Below, piece after piece: positions 25,793 through 34,283 of a stretch of DNA of 39,610 nt. This DNA comes from Geobacteraceae bacterium (GTDB lineage: Bacteria > Desulfobacterota > Desulfuromonadia > Geobacterales > DSM-12255): contig JACABD010000006.1 of NCBI GenBank assembly GCA_013377075.1, forward strand, positions 59,450 through 99,059, read 5' to 3'. A program made the position numbers and the translations under genes. The notes beneath the pieces were generated by a model. That model had not been told where the DNA came from, did no database searches, and saw only the letters and a list, made by a program, of their open reading frames with translations. Position 1 is the first letter of the stretch. Each line of letters starts with the position of its first letter.

Positions 25793-27669
25793 GCAAACAG
25801 CAATATGTCAGGGGTGGACAAGACCTTGGGAGAAGACTCTACTTCCTCTCTGTGGCTGCTGCTGTCCTTTTTGCCGTGATTCTCACCAGGCTCTGGTTTC
25901 TGCAATTTATCGAGGTGGACAGGCTCAAGGAGATGTCTGAAAACAACCGGCTTCGATTTATTCCTGTTGCCGCATCAAGAGGGGCTCTTATAGACAGAAA
26001 CGGCAAGGTTATTGTTAATAACACACCATCTTTCAGTCTTGCCGTAATTCCTAATGAAGTGACTGATAAGGATTATCTTATCGATAATGTTGCAAAGGTT
26101 TTAAAGCTGGATAAGGAAGAGCTGCTTGCCAAATGGGAGAAGGGGAAGGGGCGGGCAAAGTATATACCGATAATACTCGCATCAGGTCTTACCCGTGATC
26201 AAGTCGAGTATTTTGAAGAGAACAATCTTCGTTTAAATGGGCTTGAAATCGAAGTTAAGCCGGTACGCGAGTACCCGAATGTTTCCCTTGCATCCCATCT
26301 TCTTGGCTATATTGGTGAGGTCTCCGAAAAAGAGCTCACTGTACCTGAATTTTCAAACTACAATCCTGGAGATTATATAGGGAAAAGCGGTATTGAAAGA
26401 AGCTTTGAAAGCTATCTGCATGGCGATGATGGCGGCAGGCAGATTGAGGTTGATGCCAGGGGCCGTTATCTTCGCACACTCAATGAAACTCTCCCTGTTC
26501 CTGGTCAGAGCCTTGTGCTGACAATAGATATTGACCTGCAGAAAGCTACCGAAAAAGCCCTTGGCGATAAGGCCGCAGCAGTTGTAGCAATGGATGTGAA
26601 CAGCGGTGAAATCCTATCATTTGCTAGCAACCCAGGCTTTGATCCTGCGCTCTTTACCGGAAGGATGCCTCCTGAAATATGGAAACAGTATCTTGAGGAT
26701 AAACGCCGTCCTCTTGAAAACAAGGCTCTAAAGGGAATGTATCCTCCTGGTTCCACATTCAAGATGATCACAGCTCTGGCTGGGCTTTCAGAGGGGCTTA
26801 TCGATGAGAATACTACCGTGAACTGTACCGGTGAGCATAAACTTGGCAATGCAACTTTCCGTTGCTGGAACAAAAAAGGGCATGGCAGAGTCAATTTAAA
26901 AAGTGCCTTGAGAGAGTCCTGTGACGTCTACTTTTACCAGCTTGGTGAAAGACTAGGTGTTGATAAGATAGCTGAGTACGCAAAAAAATTCGGTCTTGGT
27001 GAGCCTATAGGCATAGGCATTGATGGTGAAAAGAGTGGAGTTGTTCCGACAGCTGCCTGGAAAGAGAAAAAAACCGGTACCAAGTGGTTTAAAGGTGAAA
27101 CACTTTCTGTCTCAATCGGTCAGGGTTATCTGACTGCAACTCCACTTCAACTTGCAGCAATGACAGCCGGACTTGCAAACGATGGCAAAATATACCGGCC
27201 CCATGTAGTTAAAAAAATTCTTGACCGTGACGGTAAGACACTCAGGGAATATGCTCCGGAATTACTTAAAAATAGCAGCCTTAAGCCTGATCATTTGCGG
27301 CTTGTGAAAGAGGGGATGCTGGCTGTTGTTAACGAGCCACGCGGTACCGGTGCTGCTGCCAGACTTTATGAGGTCAAGGTCGCCGGAAAGACCGGTACAT
27401 CTCAAGTTGTTAAACAAAAAGATGCCAAGATGGCGCTTGCCTACCTGCATCGCGATCATGCCCTTTTTGTCGCATTTGCCCCTTATGATAAGCCGGAAAT
27501 AGCCATTGCCGTAGTTGTTGAGCATGGAGAGCATGGCGGCGGAGCAGCAGCCCCTGTTGCCGGGCAGATACTCCGTAAATATTTCGAGTTGAAAGGGGTA
27601 ATCAAGCGTCCAGTGACCGATTCAGATATTGATGAGTCGGACAACGAGAGTGACGGGGGTGGAGATTGA
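25789..27669 (+). CDS. mrdA: Penicillin-binding protein 2 (peptidoglycan transpeptidase)
   Basis: The 626-residue class B PBP has one N-terminal membrane anchor (about 18-38), a dimerisation/pedestal domain starting with ASRGALIDRNGKVI, and a C-terminal transpeptidase domain. The active-site Ser322 is in PPGSTFKM (S-x-x-K), SCD forms the second motif, and K534-T-G-T is the third. It crosslinks lateral wall peptidoglycan in the periplasm with RodA. The start is TTG 25789, coupled to the mreD stop. The C-terminus ends in an acidic tail (SDIDESDNESDGGG). Confidence 0.96.
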   Translation: MSKQQYVRGGQDLGRRLYFLSVAAAVLFAVILTRLWFLQFIEVDRLKEMSENNRLRFIPVAASRGALIDRNGKVIVNNTPSFSLAVIPNEVTDKDYLIDNVAKVLKLDKEELLAKWEKGKGRAKYIPIILASGLTRDQVEYFEENNLRLNGLEIEVKPVREYPNVSLASHLLGYIGEVSEKELTVPEFSNYNPGDYIGKSGIERSFESYLHGDDGGRQIEVDARGRYLRTLNETLPVPGQSLVLTIDIDLQKATEKALGDKAAAVVAMDVNSGEILSFASNPGFDPALFTGRMPPEIWKQYLEDKRRPLENKALKGMYPPGSTFKMITALAGLSEGLIDENTTVNCTGEHKLGNATFRCWNKKGHGRVNLKSALRESCDVYFYQLGERLGVDKIAEYAKKFGLGEPIGIGIDGEKSGVVPTAAWKEKKTGTKWFKGETLSVSIGQGYLTATPLQLAAMTAGLANDGKIYRPHVVKKILDRDGKTLREYAPELLKNSSLKPDHLRLVKEGMLAVVNEPRGTGAAARLYEVKVAGKTGTSQVVKQKDAKMALAYLHRDHALFVAFAPYDKPEIAIAVVVEHGEHGGGAAAPVAGQILRKYFELKGVIKRPVTDSDIDESDNESDGGGD

Positions 27670-28766
27670 TTGACAGAAGGCTGCTCACAAACTTTGACTG
27701 GAAGATTTTCTTATTGATTACTGTAATCGTTGCGCTCGGTGTATTGAATATTCACAGTGCAAGTGCATCGTATAAGCTCGCCGGGCTATCCTACTCTGTG
27801 AAGCAGATATACTGGTTCATGATCGGGATAATGCTGGTAGTTTTAACCTGTAGTGTTGATTATCACATCCTTGAAGACCTTTCTTTCTGGTTTTACGGCA
27901 TTCTCATAGTTTTTCTTCTACTGGTTCTTGTAGTCGGAAAAACTACCATGGGTGCAACAAGATGGCTTCATCTCGGATTTTTCACAATTCAGCCTTCGGA
28001 GCCGATGAAAATTGTCATAACCGTAACATTTGCCAGTTTCTTCACAAGGGTTGCTCCCCAATCTCTGCTAGGTCTCAAGGAGATCATCAGGCCACTTGCC
28101 ATACTTATGGTTCCTGCACTCTTAATTGCCAAGCAACCTGATCTGGGTACAGCAATCATGGTATGTCTCGTTGCCGGCTCCATAATTCTTGCTGTCGGTG
28201 TGAGATGGAGCACCATGCTGACATTGATTCTTACCGCTATTCCGATCCTCTTTATTGCCTGGAACTTTCTTCTGCGCGCTTATCAGAAAAACAGGGTGTT
28301 GAACTTTTTAAGTCCTGAGCGGGATCCGTTAAAAAGCGGCTATCACCTTATCCAAAGCAAGATTGCAGTCGGTTCAGGTGGCATTACCGGCAAAGGTTTC
28401 ATGCATGGGACCCAGTCCCAGCTCAGATTTCTCCCGGAGCAGCATACTGACTTCGCGTTTTCGGTTTTTGCAGAAGAGTGGGGTTTCATCGGCTCAATTG
28501 TCGTACTTGCACTCTATTTTGCACTGATCATATGGGGGATGAATGTTGCTGCACGATGCAATGACCGCTTTGGAACCCTTCTGGCTGTAGGCGTCACAGC
28601 GATGCTCTTTTGGCATATCATCATAAACATCGGCATGGTTATCGGGCTTTTTCCGGTGGTAGGGGTGCCCCTGCCTCTTTTCTCCTACGGGGGGACATCC
28701 ATGATCACATCGATGATAGGTGTAGGCCTGTTGATGAATATTAACATGCGAAGGTTCATGTTCTAG
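27666..28766 (+). CDS. rodA: Peptidoglycan glycosyltransferase RodA (SEDS family)
   Basis: RodA polymerises lipid II into glycan strands in the elongation complex. The 366-residue protein has about ten membrane helices. It carries the SEDS motifs QPSEPMKI, KQPDLGTAIM, and FLPEQHTDFAFSVFAEEWG, and the C-terminal GVPLPLFSYGGTSM. The start is TTG 27666, overlapping the mrdA stop by four bases. It is the last gene of the guaB-guaA-mreD-mrdA-rodA run and ends 12 bases from a convergent gene, with no clear terminator between them. Confidence 0.96.
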   Translation: MIDRRLLTNFDWKIFLLITVIVALGVLNIHSASASYKLAGLSYSVKQIYWFMIGIMLVVLTCSVDYHILEDLSFWFYGILIVFLLLVLVVGKTTMGATRWLHLGFFTIQPSEPMKIVITVTFASFFTRVAPQSLLGLKEIIRPLAILMVPALLIAKQPDLGTAIMVCLVAGSIILAVGVRWSTMLTLILTAIPILFIAWNFLLRAYQKNRVLNFLSPERDPLKSGYHLIQSKIAVGSGGITGKGFMHGTQSQLRFLPEQHTDFAFSVFAEEWGFIGSIVVLALYFALIIWGMNVAARCNDRFGTLLAVGVTAMLFWHIIINIGMVIGLFPVVGVPLPLFSYGGTSMITSMIGVGLLMNINMRRFMF

Positions 28767-28778
28767 CTCATGTAACTG

Positions 28779-29423
28779 TCATGACTTAATGAACCCCTCA
28801 AAATCAATCAGCAACGCAGCCGCAATGAACGTATCGAGCTCATCGCGCTCTAAACCTGTCAGCTGCTTTGTAAAGGCCCTGCCTAGAATCCCTTCTCTAT
28901 GGAAAGCTTCCCTGAACTTCCATTTCAGCGAATCAAGCTGAAGCGGGTCGATCCCGGTAAAATTCAGGGTGCACCACTCGCTTTCCATGACTTCGCCGCA
29001 GATGTCTACAAGGGGCAGGCCATGGAGCCGGCAGGTCATGGGGCGGTATTCATATAACAGGCAAAGTCCGTTTTCATCGAGCAGCAGGCAGGGGGTGTCA
29101 TTATCCGATGCCATTAGCTCTTCGATCTCATCTTCACTATGACTGTTCAGGATAAACGGCTGTTCAAACTCCGGCCAGAGAGCCTGAATGACCTTGATTC
29201 GCTCCCTGGCTTTAAGCCTGAGAGTGTCCTGCATCTCAGCAGAAAGGAGATCAAAACCTCTTTTAAGGAGAGCCCCATCGAGCATGGTAATATCAAAGAG
29301 GCCGCGGCAGCATTTGCTGCATCCTTTTACGCAGATAATCTGCTCCTGGTGGTGCGTCAGGCATGAGTTGAACCATGCGTCCACCTCTGCCAGAAGATGT
29401 GCATATTTATCAAGAGTTGACAT
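28779..29423 (-). CDS. YkgJ-family cysteine-cluster protein
   Basis: The 214-residue protein has the YkgJ (zinc/iron-chelating CxxCxxCC-type) pattern. An N-terminal CVKGCSKCCRGLFDITMLD is followed by a second cluster CLLLDENGLCLLYEYRPMTCRLHG. Such cysteine arrangements bind a metal ion or iron-sulfur cluster; the biological role is not established. I chose the ATG at 29423-29421 because AGGGAG lies eight bases upstream on the minus strand; the open frame extends 22 codons further but without such a site. It is divergent from queD and convergent with rodA. Confidence 0.83.
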   Translation of the reverse strand: MSTLDKYAHLLAEVDAWFNSCLTHHQEQIICVKGCSKCCRGLFDITMLDGALLKRGFDLLSAEMQDTLRLKARERIKVIQALWPEFEQPFILNSHSEDEIEELMASDNDTPCLLLDENGLCLLYEYRPMTCRLHGLPLVDICGEVMESEWCTLNFTGIDPLQLDSLKWKFREAFHREGILGRAFTKQLTGLERDELDTFIAAALLIDFEGFIKS

Positions 29424-29622
29424 TATCGCTGCTCCCTGTGTGCCTATCGATGCTGTGTGACTATAGCAAAAACGGTAGATGACAGCCACCTTCGATCGTG
29501 TGCCGGTTTAAATATCTGATTTCTGATCAATGTTCATATGAAGTGAGCTGATGAACCCTATGGATTTTTTCTTTCGCTTCGTGCTAGAGTAAATCACATT
29601 CACACTCAAAAAGGGGCTATTC
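29424..29622. promoter_or_regulatory. Divergent intergenic region between the YkgJ gene and queD
   Basis: These 199 bases must hold promoters for both genes. On the minus strand TATAGT at 29465-29460 is a good -10 candidate but lacks a good -35 box. On the plus strand I see no convincing promoter. I looked for a preQ1 riboswitch in front of queD and saw none of its pseudoknot pattern. Confidence 0.3.
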
Positions 29623-29991
29623 ATGTATAGATTAAAGATAGTTACATCATTTGCTGCTGCCCATAACCTGCTGAATTATCATGGCGATTGTGAAAATCTT
29701 CATGGTCATAACTGGAAGGTTGAAGTCACTGTCGGTGCGCTCAATCTCGATAAAGCCGGGCTTGGCATAGACTTCAAAATCCTCAAGGCAAAGACAAAAG
29801 AGCAGCTTGCACTTCTAGATCACAAGTATCTGAACGAGCTTGACTGCTTCAAGGGACAGTCTCCCTCCTCCGAGAATATTTCAAGATTCCTCTACCACGA
29901 GCTCTCCCGGATTCTCAATAATGACAACGTCACCGTTGAGATGATCACCGTATGGGAGTCGGACAACGCAGCAGCAAGCTACTATGAGTAA
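29623..29991 (+). CDS. queD: 6-carboxytetrahydropterin synthase QueD
   Basis: QueD converts dihydroneopterin triphosphate to 6-carboxytetrahydropterin, the second step to queuosine/7-deazaguanine. The 122-residue protein shows the zinc histidines H14 (FAAAH) and H27/H29 (LHGH), and the catalytic Cys23 in GDCENLHGH. A C-terminal glutamate follows in MITVWESDNA. ATG 29623 has AAGGGG just upstream. The end overlaps queE by eight bases, which ties the two consecutive pathway steps together. Confidence 0.94.
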   Translation: MYRLKIVTSFAAAHNLLNYHGDCENLHGHNWKVEVTVGALNLDKAGLGIDFKILKAKTKEQLALLDHKYLNELDCFKGQSPSSENISRFLYHELSRILNNDNVTVEMITVWESDNAAASYYE

Positions 29992-30736
29992 TTCTACCGC
30001 TAATTTGATCGAACTCTTTTCCTCTATTCAGGGAGAAGGGTCTCAGATCGGTCTTCGGCAGGTTTTTATCCGTTTTTTCGGCTGCAACCTCTCCTGTGAA
30101 TACTGTGACACCAATGTCGGTGTTGACGCCGGCCTCTGCAGAATTGAACAGACTCCAGGCAGGGCCGATTTCAAGGAGATAGCAAATCCTGTCGACATGA
30201 ACCTGGTTCTGTCCCATCTGCAAGGGTGGGTGCAGGAGTGGCCAAAGGTTCATCACTCCATTTCCCTTACCGGCGGAGAGCCTCTCCTGCATCTGGACAC
30301 CCTGCATCGCTGGCTTCCCGAGCTCAGACTAATCCTCCCGGTTCACCTTGAAACCAATGGAGTTCTTCACTTTGCCCTCTCCAGAGTTATTAGCGATATT
30401 GACTACATCAGTATGGATATAAAACTGCCATCTTCTTCCGGCGAGATCGACCTTTGGGAGCATCACCGGCAGTTTCTCGAAGTTGCCGTTCAGGCCGAGG
30501 TTTCTGTTAAAATTGTTGTCAACTCTACTACCGAGCTCTGGGAAATCGAGCGTACCGCTGGTATGATTGCCGCTGTTGACTGCAATATCCCTCTCATAAT
30601 ACAACCTGAGACAGCCGATGATCTGTCAATCAGGATTTCAACCCTTTCGCTGCTGGAACTTCAGGAGGTTGCTTCGCTTATTCTCCCTGATGTCAGGATA
30701 ATTCCCCAGACGCACAGATTCATTGGCCTTCTCTGA
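29984..30736 (+). CDS. queE: 7-carboxy-7-deazaguanine synthase QueE
   Basis: QueE is a radical SAM enzyme that contracts 6-carboxytetrahydropterin to 7-carboxy-7-deazaguanine. The 250-residue protein has SIQGEGSQIGLRQVFIRF at about 14-31 and the cluster-binding motif CNLSCEYC with Cys34, Cys38 and Cys41. SLTGGEPLLH is the SAM-binding GGE segment. Spacing C-x3-C-x2-C is the standard radical SAM form. ATG 29984 lies inside the end of queD. queC and queF are not in the window. Confidence 0.94.
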   Translation: MSNSTANLIELFSSIQGEGSQIGLRQVFIRFFGCNLSCEYCDTNVGVDAGLCRIEQTPGRADFKEIANPVDMNLVLSHLQGWVQEWPKVHHSISLTGGEPLLHLDTLHRWLPELRLILPVHLETNGVLHFALSRVISDIDYISMDIKLPSSSGEIDLWEHHRQFLEVAVQAEVSVKIVVNSTTELWEIERTAGMIAAVDCNIPLIIQPETADDLSIRISTLSLLELQEVASLILPDVRIIPQTHRFIGLL

Positions 30737-30756
30737 TCACTTCACTTATATTTGCC

Positions 30757-30786
30757 TTTACAATTTGGCAGTAGTCAGGCTATATT
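30757..30786 (+). promoter_or_regulatory. Sigma70-type promoter upstream of lepA
   Basis: TTTACA at 30757-30762 and TATATT at 30781-30786 are separated by 18 bases, each one or two bases from consensus. They lie 35 bases before the lepA start codon and just after the end of queE. Confidence 0.6.
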
Positions 30787-30821
30787 TCATTGCTTAAATT
30801 CGCTGAATTGCAAAGAGCCCA

Positions 30822-32633
30822 ATGTCCATCAAAAATATCCGTAATTTTTCCATTATCGCCCACATCGACCACGGCAAATCGACCCTTGCAGACAGGCTTC
30901 TGGAGTACACAGGAGCGCTTTCTGACCGCGAAAAGCAGGATCAGTTCCTCGACAAGATGGATCTGGAGCGCGAGCGCGGCATTACTATCAAGGCACAGAC
31001 TGTCCGTCTCAATTACACTGCCAATGACGGCACTCCTTATATTCTCAACCTGATTGACACCCCTGGTCACGTTGACTTTACCTACGAGGTGTCACGCTCC
31101 CTTGCCGCCTGTGAAGGCGGGCTACTGGTTGTTGATGCCTCCCAGGGGGTTGAAGCACAGACCCTTGCCAACGTTTATCTTGCCCTTGATAATAATCTCG
31201 AAGTATTCCCGGTGCTGAACAAGATAGATCTTCCTGCTGCAGAACCTGAGCGGGTTATTCAGGAGATAGAGGATATTATCGGCATAGATGCCCATGACGC
31301 CGTACTGGCAAGCGCCAAGCAGGGGATAGGCATTCATGAGATTCTTGAGGAAATTGTTAAAAAGATCCCTGCTCCCAAGGGTGACATTAATGCACCTCTG
31401 AAAGCGCTCCTCTTTGATTCCTGGTACGATCAGTATCAGGGGGTCATCATCCTTGTCAGGATATTTGACGGGGTCCTGAGTAAAGGCGACAAGCTTTTGC
31501 TGATGGCGACCAAGGGCAGCTATGAGGTGCTTAAAGTCGGTGTTTTTGCTCCTGTCATGAAAGAGGTGCAGTCTCTTTCCGCCGGTGAAGTAGGTTTTGT
31601 TATTGCCGGTATACGGGACGTTGCCGATGCCAAAGTCGGCGACACGGTAACCCACGCCCTTACTCAATCTAAAAAGCCCTGTGCGGCAGCGTTTACCGGT
31701 TTTAAAGAGGTAAAGCCCATGGTTTTTTCAGGACTTTACCCGATTGATACTTCCCAGTACGAGCAGCTTCGTGATGCTCTGGCAAAACTTAAATTGAACG
31801 ACTCATCTTTCTCCTTCGAGCCGGAAACATCCATGGCCCTCGGATTCGGCTTCAGGTGCGGTTTTCTCGGTCTTCTCCATATGGAGATTATTCAGGAGAG
31901 ACTTGAGCGGGAGTTTAATCTTGATCTGATAACCACCGCTCCGACGGTTGTTTACAGAATCCACCGGACTGACGGCTCCCTGCTTCAGATCGAGTCTGCT
32001 GCCAAGTTGCCGGAGCTGTCACATATCGACTATATTGAAGAGCCGTTTATCCTTGCTCATATTCATGTGCCCAACGATTTCGTCGGTGCTGTGCTGGCTC
32101 TTTGCGAAGAAAAGCGCGGTGTCCAGCGCGAGATTAAATATCTGACCACGACCCGTGTCATGATCATTTATGAGCTGCCGCTCAATGAGATAGTTCTTGA
32201 TTTTTATGATCGGCTGAAATCGATATCCAAAGGTTACGCATCACTTGATTATGAACATCTGGACTACCGCAAGAGCGAACTTATAAAGCTGAACATTCTT
32301 ATCAATGACGAACCTGTTGATGCCCTCTCGCTCATTATCCACCGTGACAAGGCTTACTACCGTGGTCGTGATCTTGTCAAAAAGATGAAAGAGCTTATCC
32401 CTCGGCAGATGTTCGAAGTGGCAATCCAGGCGGCAATAGGTAACAAGGTGGTTGCCCGCGAAACTGTCAAGGCGATGCGCAAGGACGTTCTTGCCAAATG
32501 CTATGGCGGTGATATTTCCCGGAAACGCAAGCTGTTGGAAAAGCAGAAAGAGGGGAAGAAGCGGATGAAGAGTGTCGGTAACATTGAGTTGCCGCAGGAA
32601 GCGTTCCTGGCGATTTTGAAAGTGGAAGATTAG
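30822..32633 (+). CDS. lepA: Translation elongation factor 4 (LepA/EF4)
   Basis: LepA is a ribosome-associated GTPase that helps initiation and elongation under stress. The 603-residue protein has the G1 motif AHIDHGKST at 13-21, switch [12 protein letters not shown], a domain II, EF-G-like domains III and V, and the LepA-specific C-terminal domain ending [21 protein letters not shown]. Length and all motifs are complete. lepB lies 83 bases downstream in the same direction, the usual lepA-lepB pairing. Confidence 0.97.
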   Translation: MSIKNIRNFSIIAHIDHGKSTLADRLLEYTGALSDREKQDQFLDKMDLERERGITIKAQTVRLNYTANDGTPYILNLIDTPGHVDFTYEVSRSLAACEGGLLVVDASQGVEAQTLANVYLALDNNLEVFPVLNKIDLPAAEPERVIQEIEDIIGIDAHDAVLASAKQGIGIHEILEEIVKKIPAPKGDINAPLKALLFDSWYDQYQGVIILVRIFDGVLSKGDKLLLMATKGSYEVLKVGVFAPVMKEVQSLSAGEVGFVIAGIRDVADAKVGDTVTHALTQSKKPCAAAFTGFKEVKPMVFSGLYPIDTSQYEQLRDALAKLKLNDSSFSFEPETSMALGFGFRCGFLGLLHMEIIQERLEREFNLDLITTAPTVVYRIHRTDGSLLQIESAAKLPELSHIDYIEEPFILAHIHVPNDFVGAVLALCEEKRGVQREIKYLTTTRVMIIYELPLNEIVLDFYDRLKSISKGYASLDYEHLDYRKSELIKLNILINDEPVDALSLIIHRDKAYYRGRDLVKKMKELIPRQMFEVAIQAAIGNKVVARETVKAMRKDVLAKCYGGDISRKRKLLEKQKEGKKRMKSVGNIELPQEAFLAILKVED

Positions 32634-32646
32634 AAAGACAGCTGTT

Positions 32647-32695
32647 TAGGCTGAAGACTGAAGGCTAAAGTAGAGTCTTTAAAACCTTCAGCCTA
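32647..32695. repeat. Inverted repeat between lepA and lepB
   Basis: A perfect 10-bp inverted repeat, TAGGCTGAAG (32647-32656) and CTTCAGCCTA (32686-32695), encloses 29 bases. The loop itself contains ACTGAAGGCT, related to the arm, and a shorter alternative pair AAGACT/AGTCTT. No T-tract follows, so it does not look like a classic terminator. It may be an mRNA processing element or a small dispersed repeat. Confidence 0.7.
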
Positions 32696-32716
32696 TCAAC
32701 CTTACAAGAGGTTCCC

Positions 32717-33370
32717 ATGGCAGACCAACAAATAGAGATAAACCCGGCTACCGGCGAAACAGTCAACAAGAAGCATATCGTTCGCGAGTATGCCGAATCC
32801 ATAATTGTTGCGATAATTCTTGCCCTGATTATAAGGACATTTCTGGTGCAGGCATTCAAAATTCCTTCCGGTTCCATGGAGGATACTCTGTTGATTGGTG
32901 ATCATCTTTTGGTGACCAAGTTTCTTTATGGTACAAAAATCCCATTCACCGACAAGAAGATCTTCAAAATACGCGATCCCCGACAGGGTGATGTAGTTGT
33001 TTTCGAGTATCCGGAAGATCCAAGTAAAGATTTCATCAAGCGTGTTGTCGGTGTTCCCGGTGATGTTGTTGAGGGGCGTGACAAAAAGGTTTTCGTGAAC
33101 AACAAGCCGTTCGAAAACCCACATGAGATTCATAAGGACAAGGAAATCATCCCAAAGGCACAGAATCCACGGGACACTTTTGGACCGATTACTGTCCCTG
33201 TTGATTCTTATTTTGTCATGGGTGACAACCGTGATCGCTCCTATGACAGCCGTTTCTGGGGAGTTGTGAAAAGTCCTGCCATTCGTGGCAAGGCACTGAT
33301 CAAATACTGGTCATGGGATAGTGAAAAATTCACCGTAAGATTTAAAAATATCGGCAGGTTGATCGACTAG
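32717..33370 (+). CDS. lepB: Signal peptidase I
   Basis: LepB cleaves signal peptides from exported proteins at the outer face of the cytoplasmic membrane. The 217-residue protein has one N-terminal membrane helix (about 26-46). The catalytic Ser53 lies in IPSGSMEDTLLIGD and the general-base Lys108 in FIKRVVGVPGD. The box E motif GDNRDRSYDSRFWG is present. ATG 32717 follows AAGAGG at 32705-32710. The next gene starts three bases after its stop. Confidence 0.96.
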   Translation: MADQQIEINPATGETVNKKHIVREYAESIIVAIILALIIRTFLVQAFKIPSGSMEDTLLIGDHLLVTKFLYGTKIPFTDKKIFKIRDPRQGDVVVFEYPEDPSKDFIKRVVGVPGDVVEGRDKKVFVNNKPFENPHEIHKDKEIIPKAQNPRDTFGPITVPVDSYFVMGDNRDRSYDSRFWGVVKSPAIRGKALIKYWSWDSEKFTVRFKNIGRLID

Positions 33371-33373
33371 TTA

Positions 33374-34261
33374 ATGCTACAATTGCTGATAAATCTTGTT
33401 TTTATTATGGTTGCAGCTACTTCAGCTTTTGCCGAAGAGAGCCGCCCGCTAACCACTCCGGCAGATCAGCAACTGATCCTCAAAGAGACTCCTCAACCTG
33501 ACAAGCCGCTCTTTGACTGCCTTCAGGCAATGCCGACAGTAAAGGGAATTACTGTAGCCGATCTTGACAGGAAGCGTTTTGAGCGCCTCAAGGAGATGCA
33601 GAAGCAGATTGCCAGTCAGCGTGCGTCAATGCTCGATTTCGATGGGTATGTCAAATGGATGGGGGGAACCCTGGCCAGCTACTCCAGGTACGTGGAGGCA
33701 GGTTCCTTTGCCGCCGGATTTGCACGGCTTCTTCCGATCCCCTATGCAGGCCAGGCAGGTCAGTTCTCAAAGTTTGTTGCCCATTTTGCACTTTCCCTGA
33801 GTAACACCTCAGTGTCGGTAAAACAGTATCTTGGCTCCTCCCAGCAGTTCCTTGCCAAGGTTGATGCCCTTGGGGAATCGGGACAGGGGAAGGAGAGCGA
33901 AATGGCTTTTCTGACCTTTTATGCCGATCAGCAGCTTACCAGAGATATGACAGATCTGCAGGGGAAGCTTTCTACCATCTCCGAGCTTTCGACTTCTGCT
34001 CTTTCTTTTCTGATAAGCCTTCAACAGTATCTTGCCAGCACTGATGAGTATTGGCAAAAGACAAAGTCTCTTCTTGCAAAAAAGGATACTGACAAGGCAG
34101 AGAAAGGTGCCCTTGCCGGAAGCATCGATGGTCTTAAGGCAAGAACTGAAGGTTTTAATAAAGGGTTGAATGTTTATGGTGAAAATGTGAGTAAAACCTT
34201 ACCGATTATAACAACTCTTGTTGCATATGACGGACTTAGACAGGAACTCGAAAGTAAATAA
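33374..34261 (+). CDS. Secreted protein of unknown function
   Basis: I do not recognise this 295-residue protein. It has a clear signal peptide: a hydrophobic stretch of about 15 residues and a cleavage site after ATSAFA (about residue 20), followed by EESRPL. The mature part is soluble and probably mostly helical, rich in Ser, Leu, Lys and Gln. One glycine/proline-rich hydrophobic patch (about 108-130, with LLPIPYAGQAG) could contact a membrane. A single cysteine is in the mature part (FDCLQAMP). It begins three bases after lepB and ends 22 bases before the S1 gene, so it is probably cotranscribed with both. Confidence 0.75.
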   Translation: MLQLLINLVFIMVAATSAFAEESRPLTTPADQQLILKETPQPDKPLFDCLQAMPTVKGITVADLDRKRFERLKEMQKQIASQRASMLDFDGYVKWMGGTLASYSRYVEAGSFAAGFARLLPIPYAGQAGQFSKFVAHFALSLSNTSVSVKQYLGSSQQFLAKVDALGESGQGKESEMAFLTFYADQQLTRDMTDLQGKLSTISELSTSALSFLISLQQYLASTDEYWQKTKSLLAKKDTDKAEKGALAGSIDGLKARTEGFNKGLNVYGENVSKTLPIITTLVAYDGLRQELESK

Positions 34262-34283
34262 ATTTATTAGAGGATGATACGGT

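Noticed and set aside
29490-29622. Possible preQ1 riboswitch upstream of queD
   Set aside because: I see no short G-C stem with the A-rich tail pattern expected of preQ1 aptamers.
31122-31667. Minus-strand open frame of 181 codons inside lepA
   Set aside because: lepA is complete and highly conserved on the plus strand; the antisense frame has no support.
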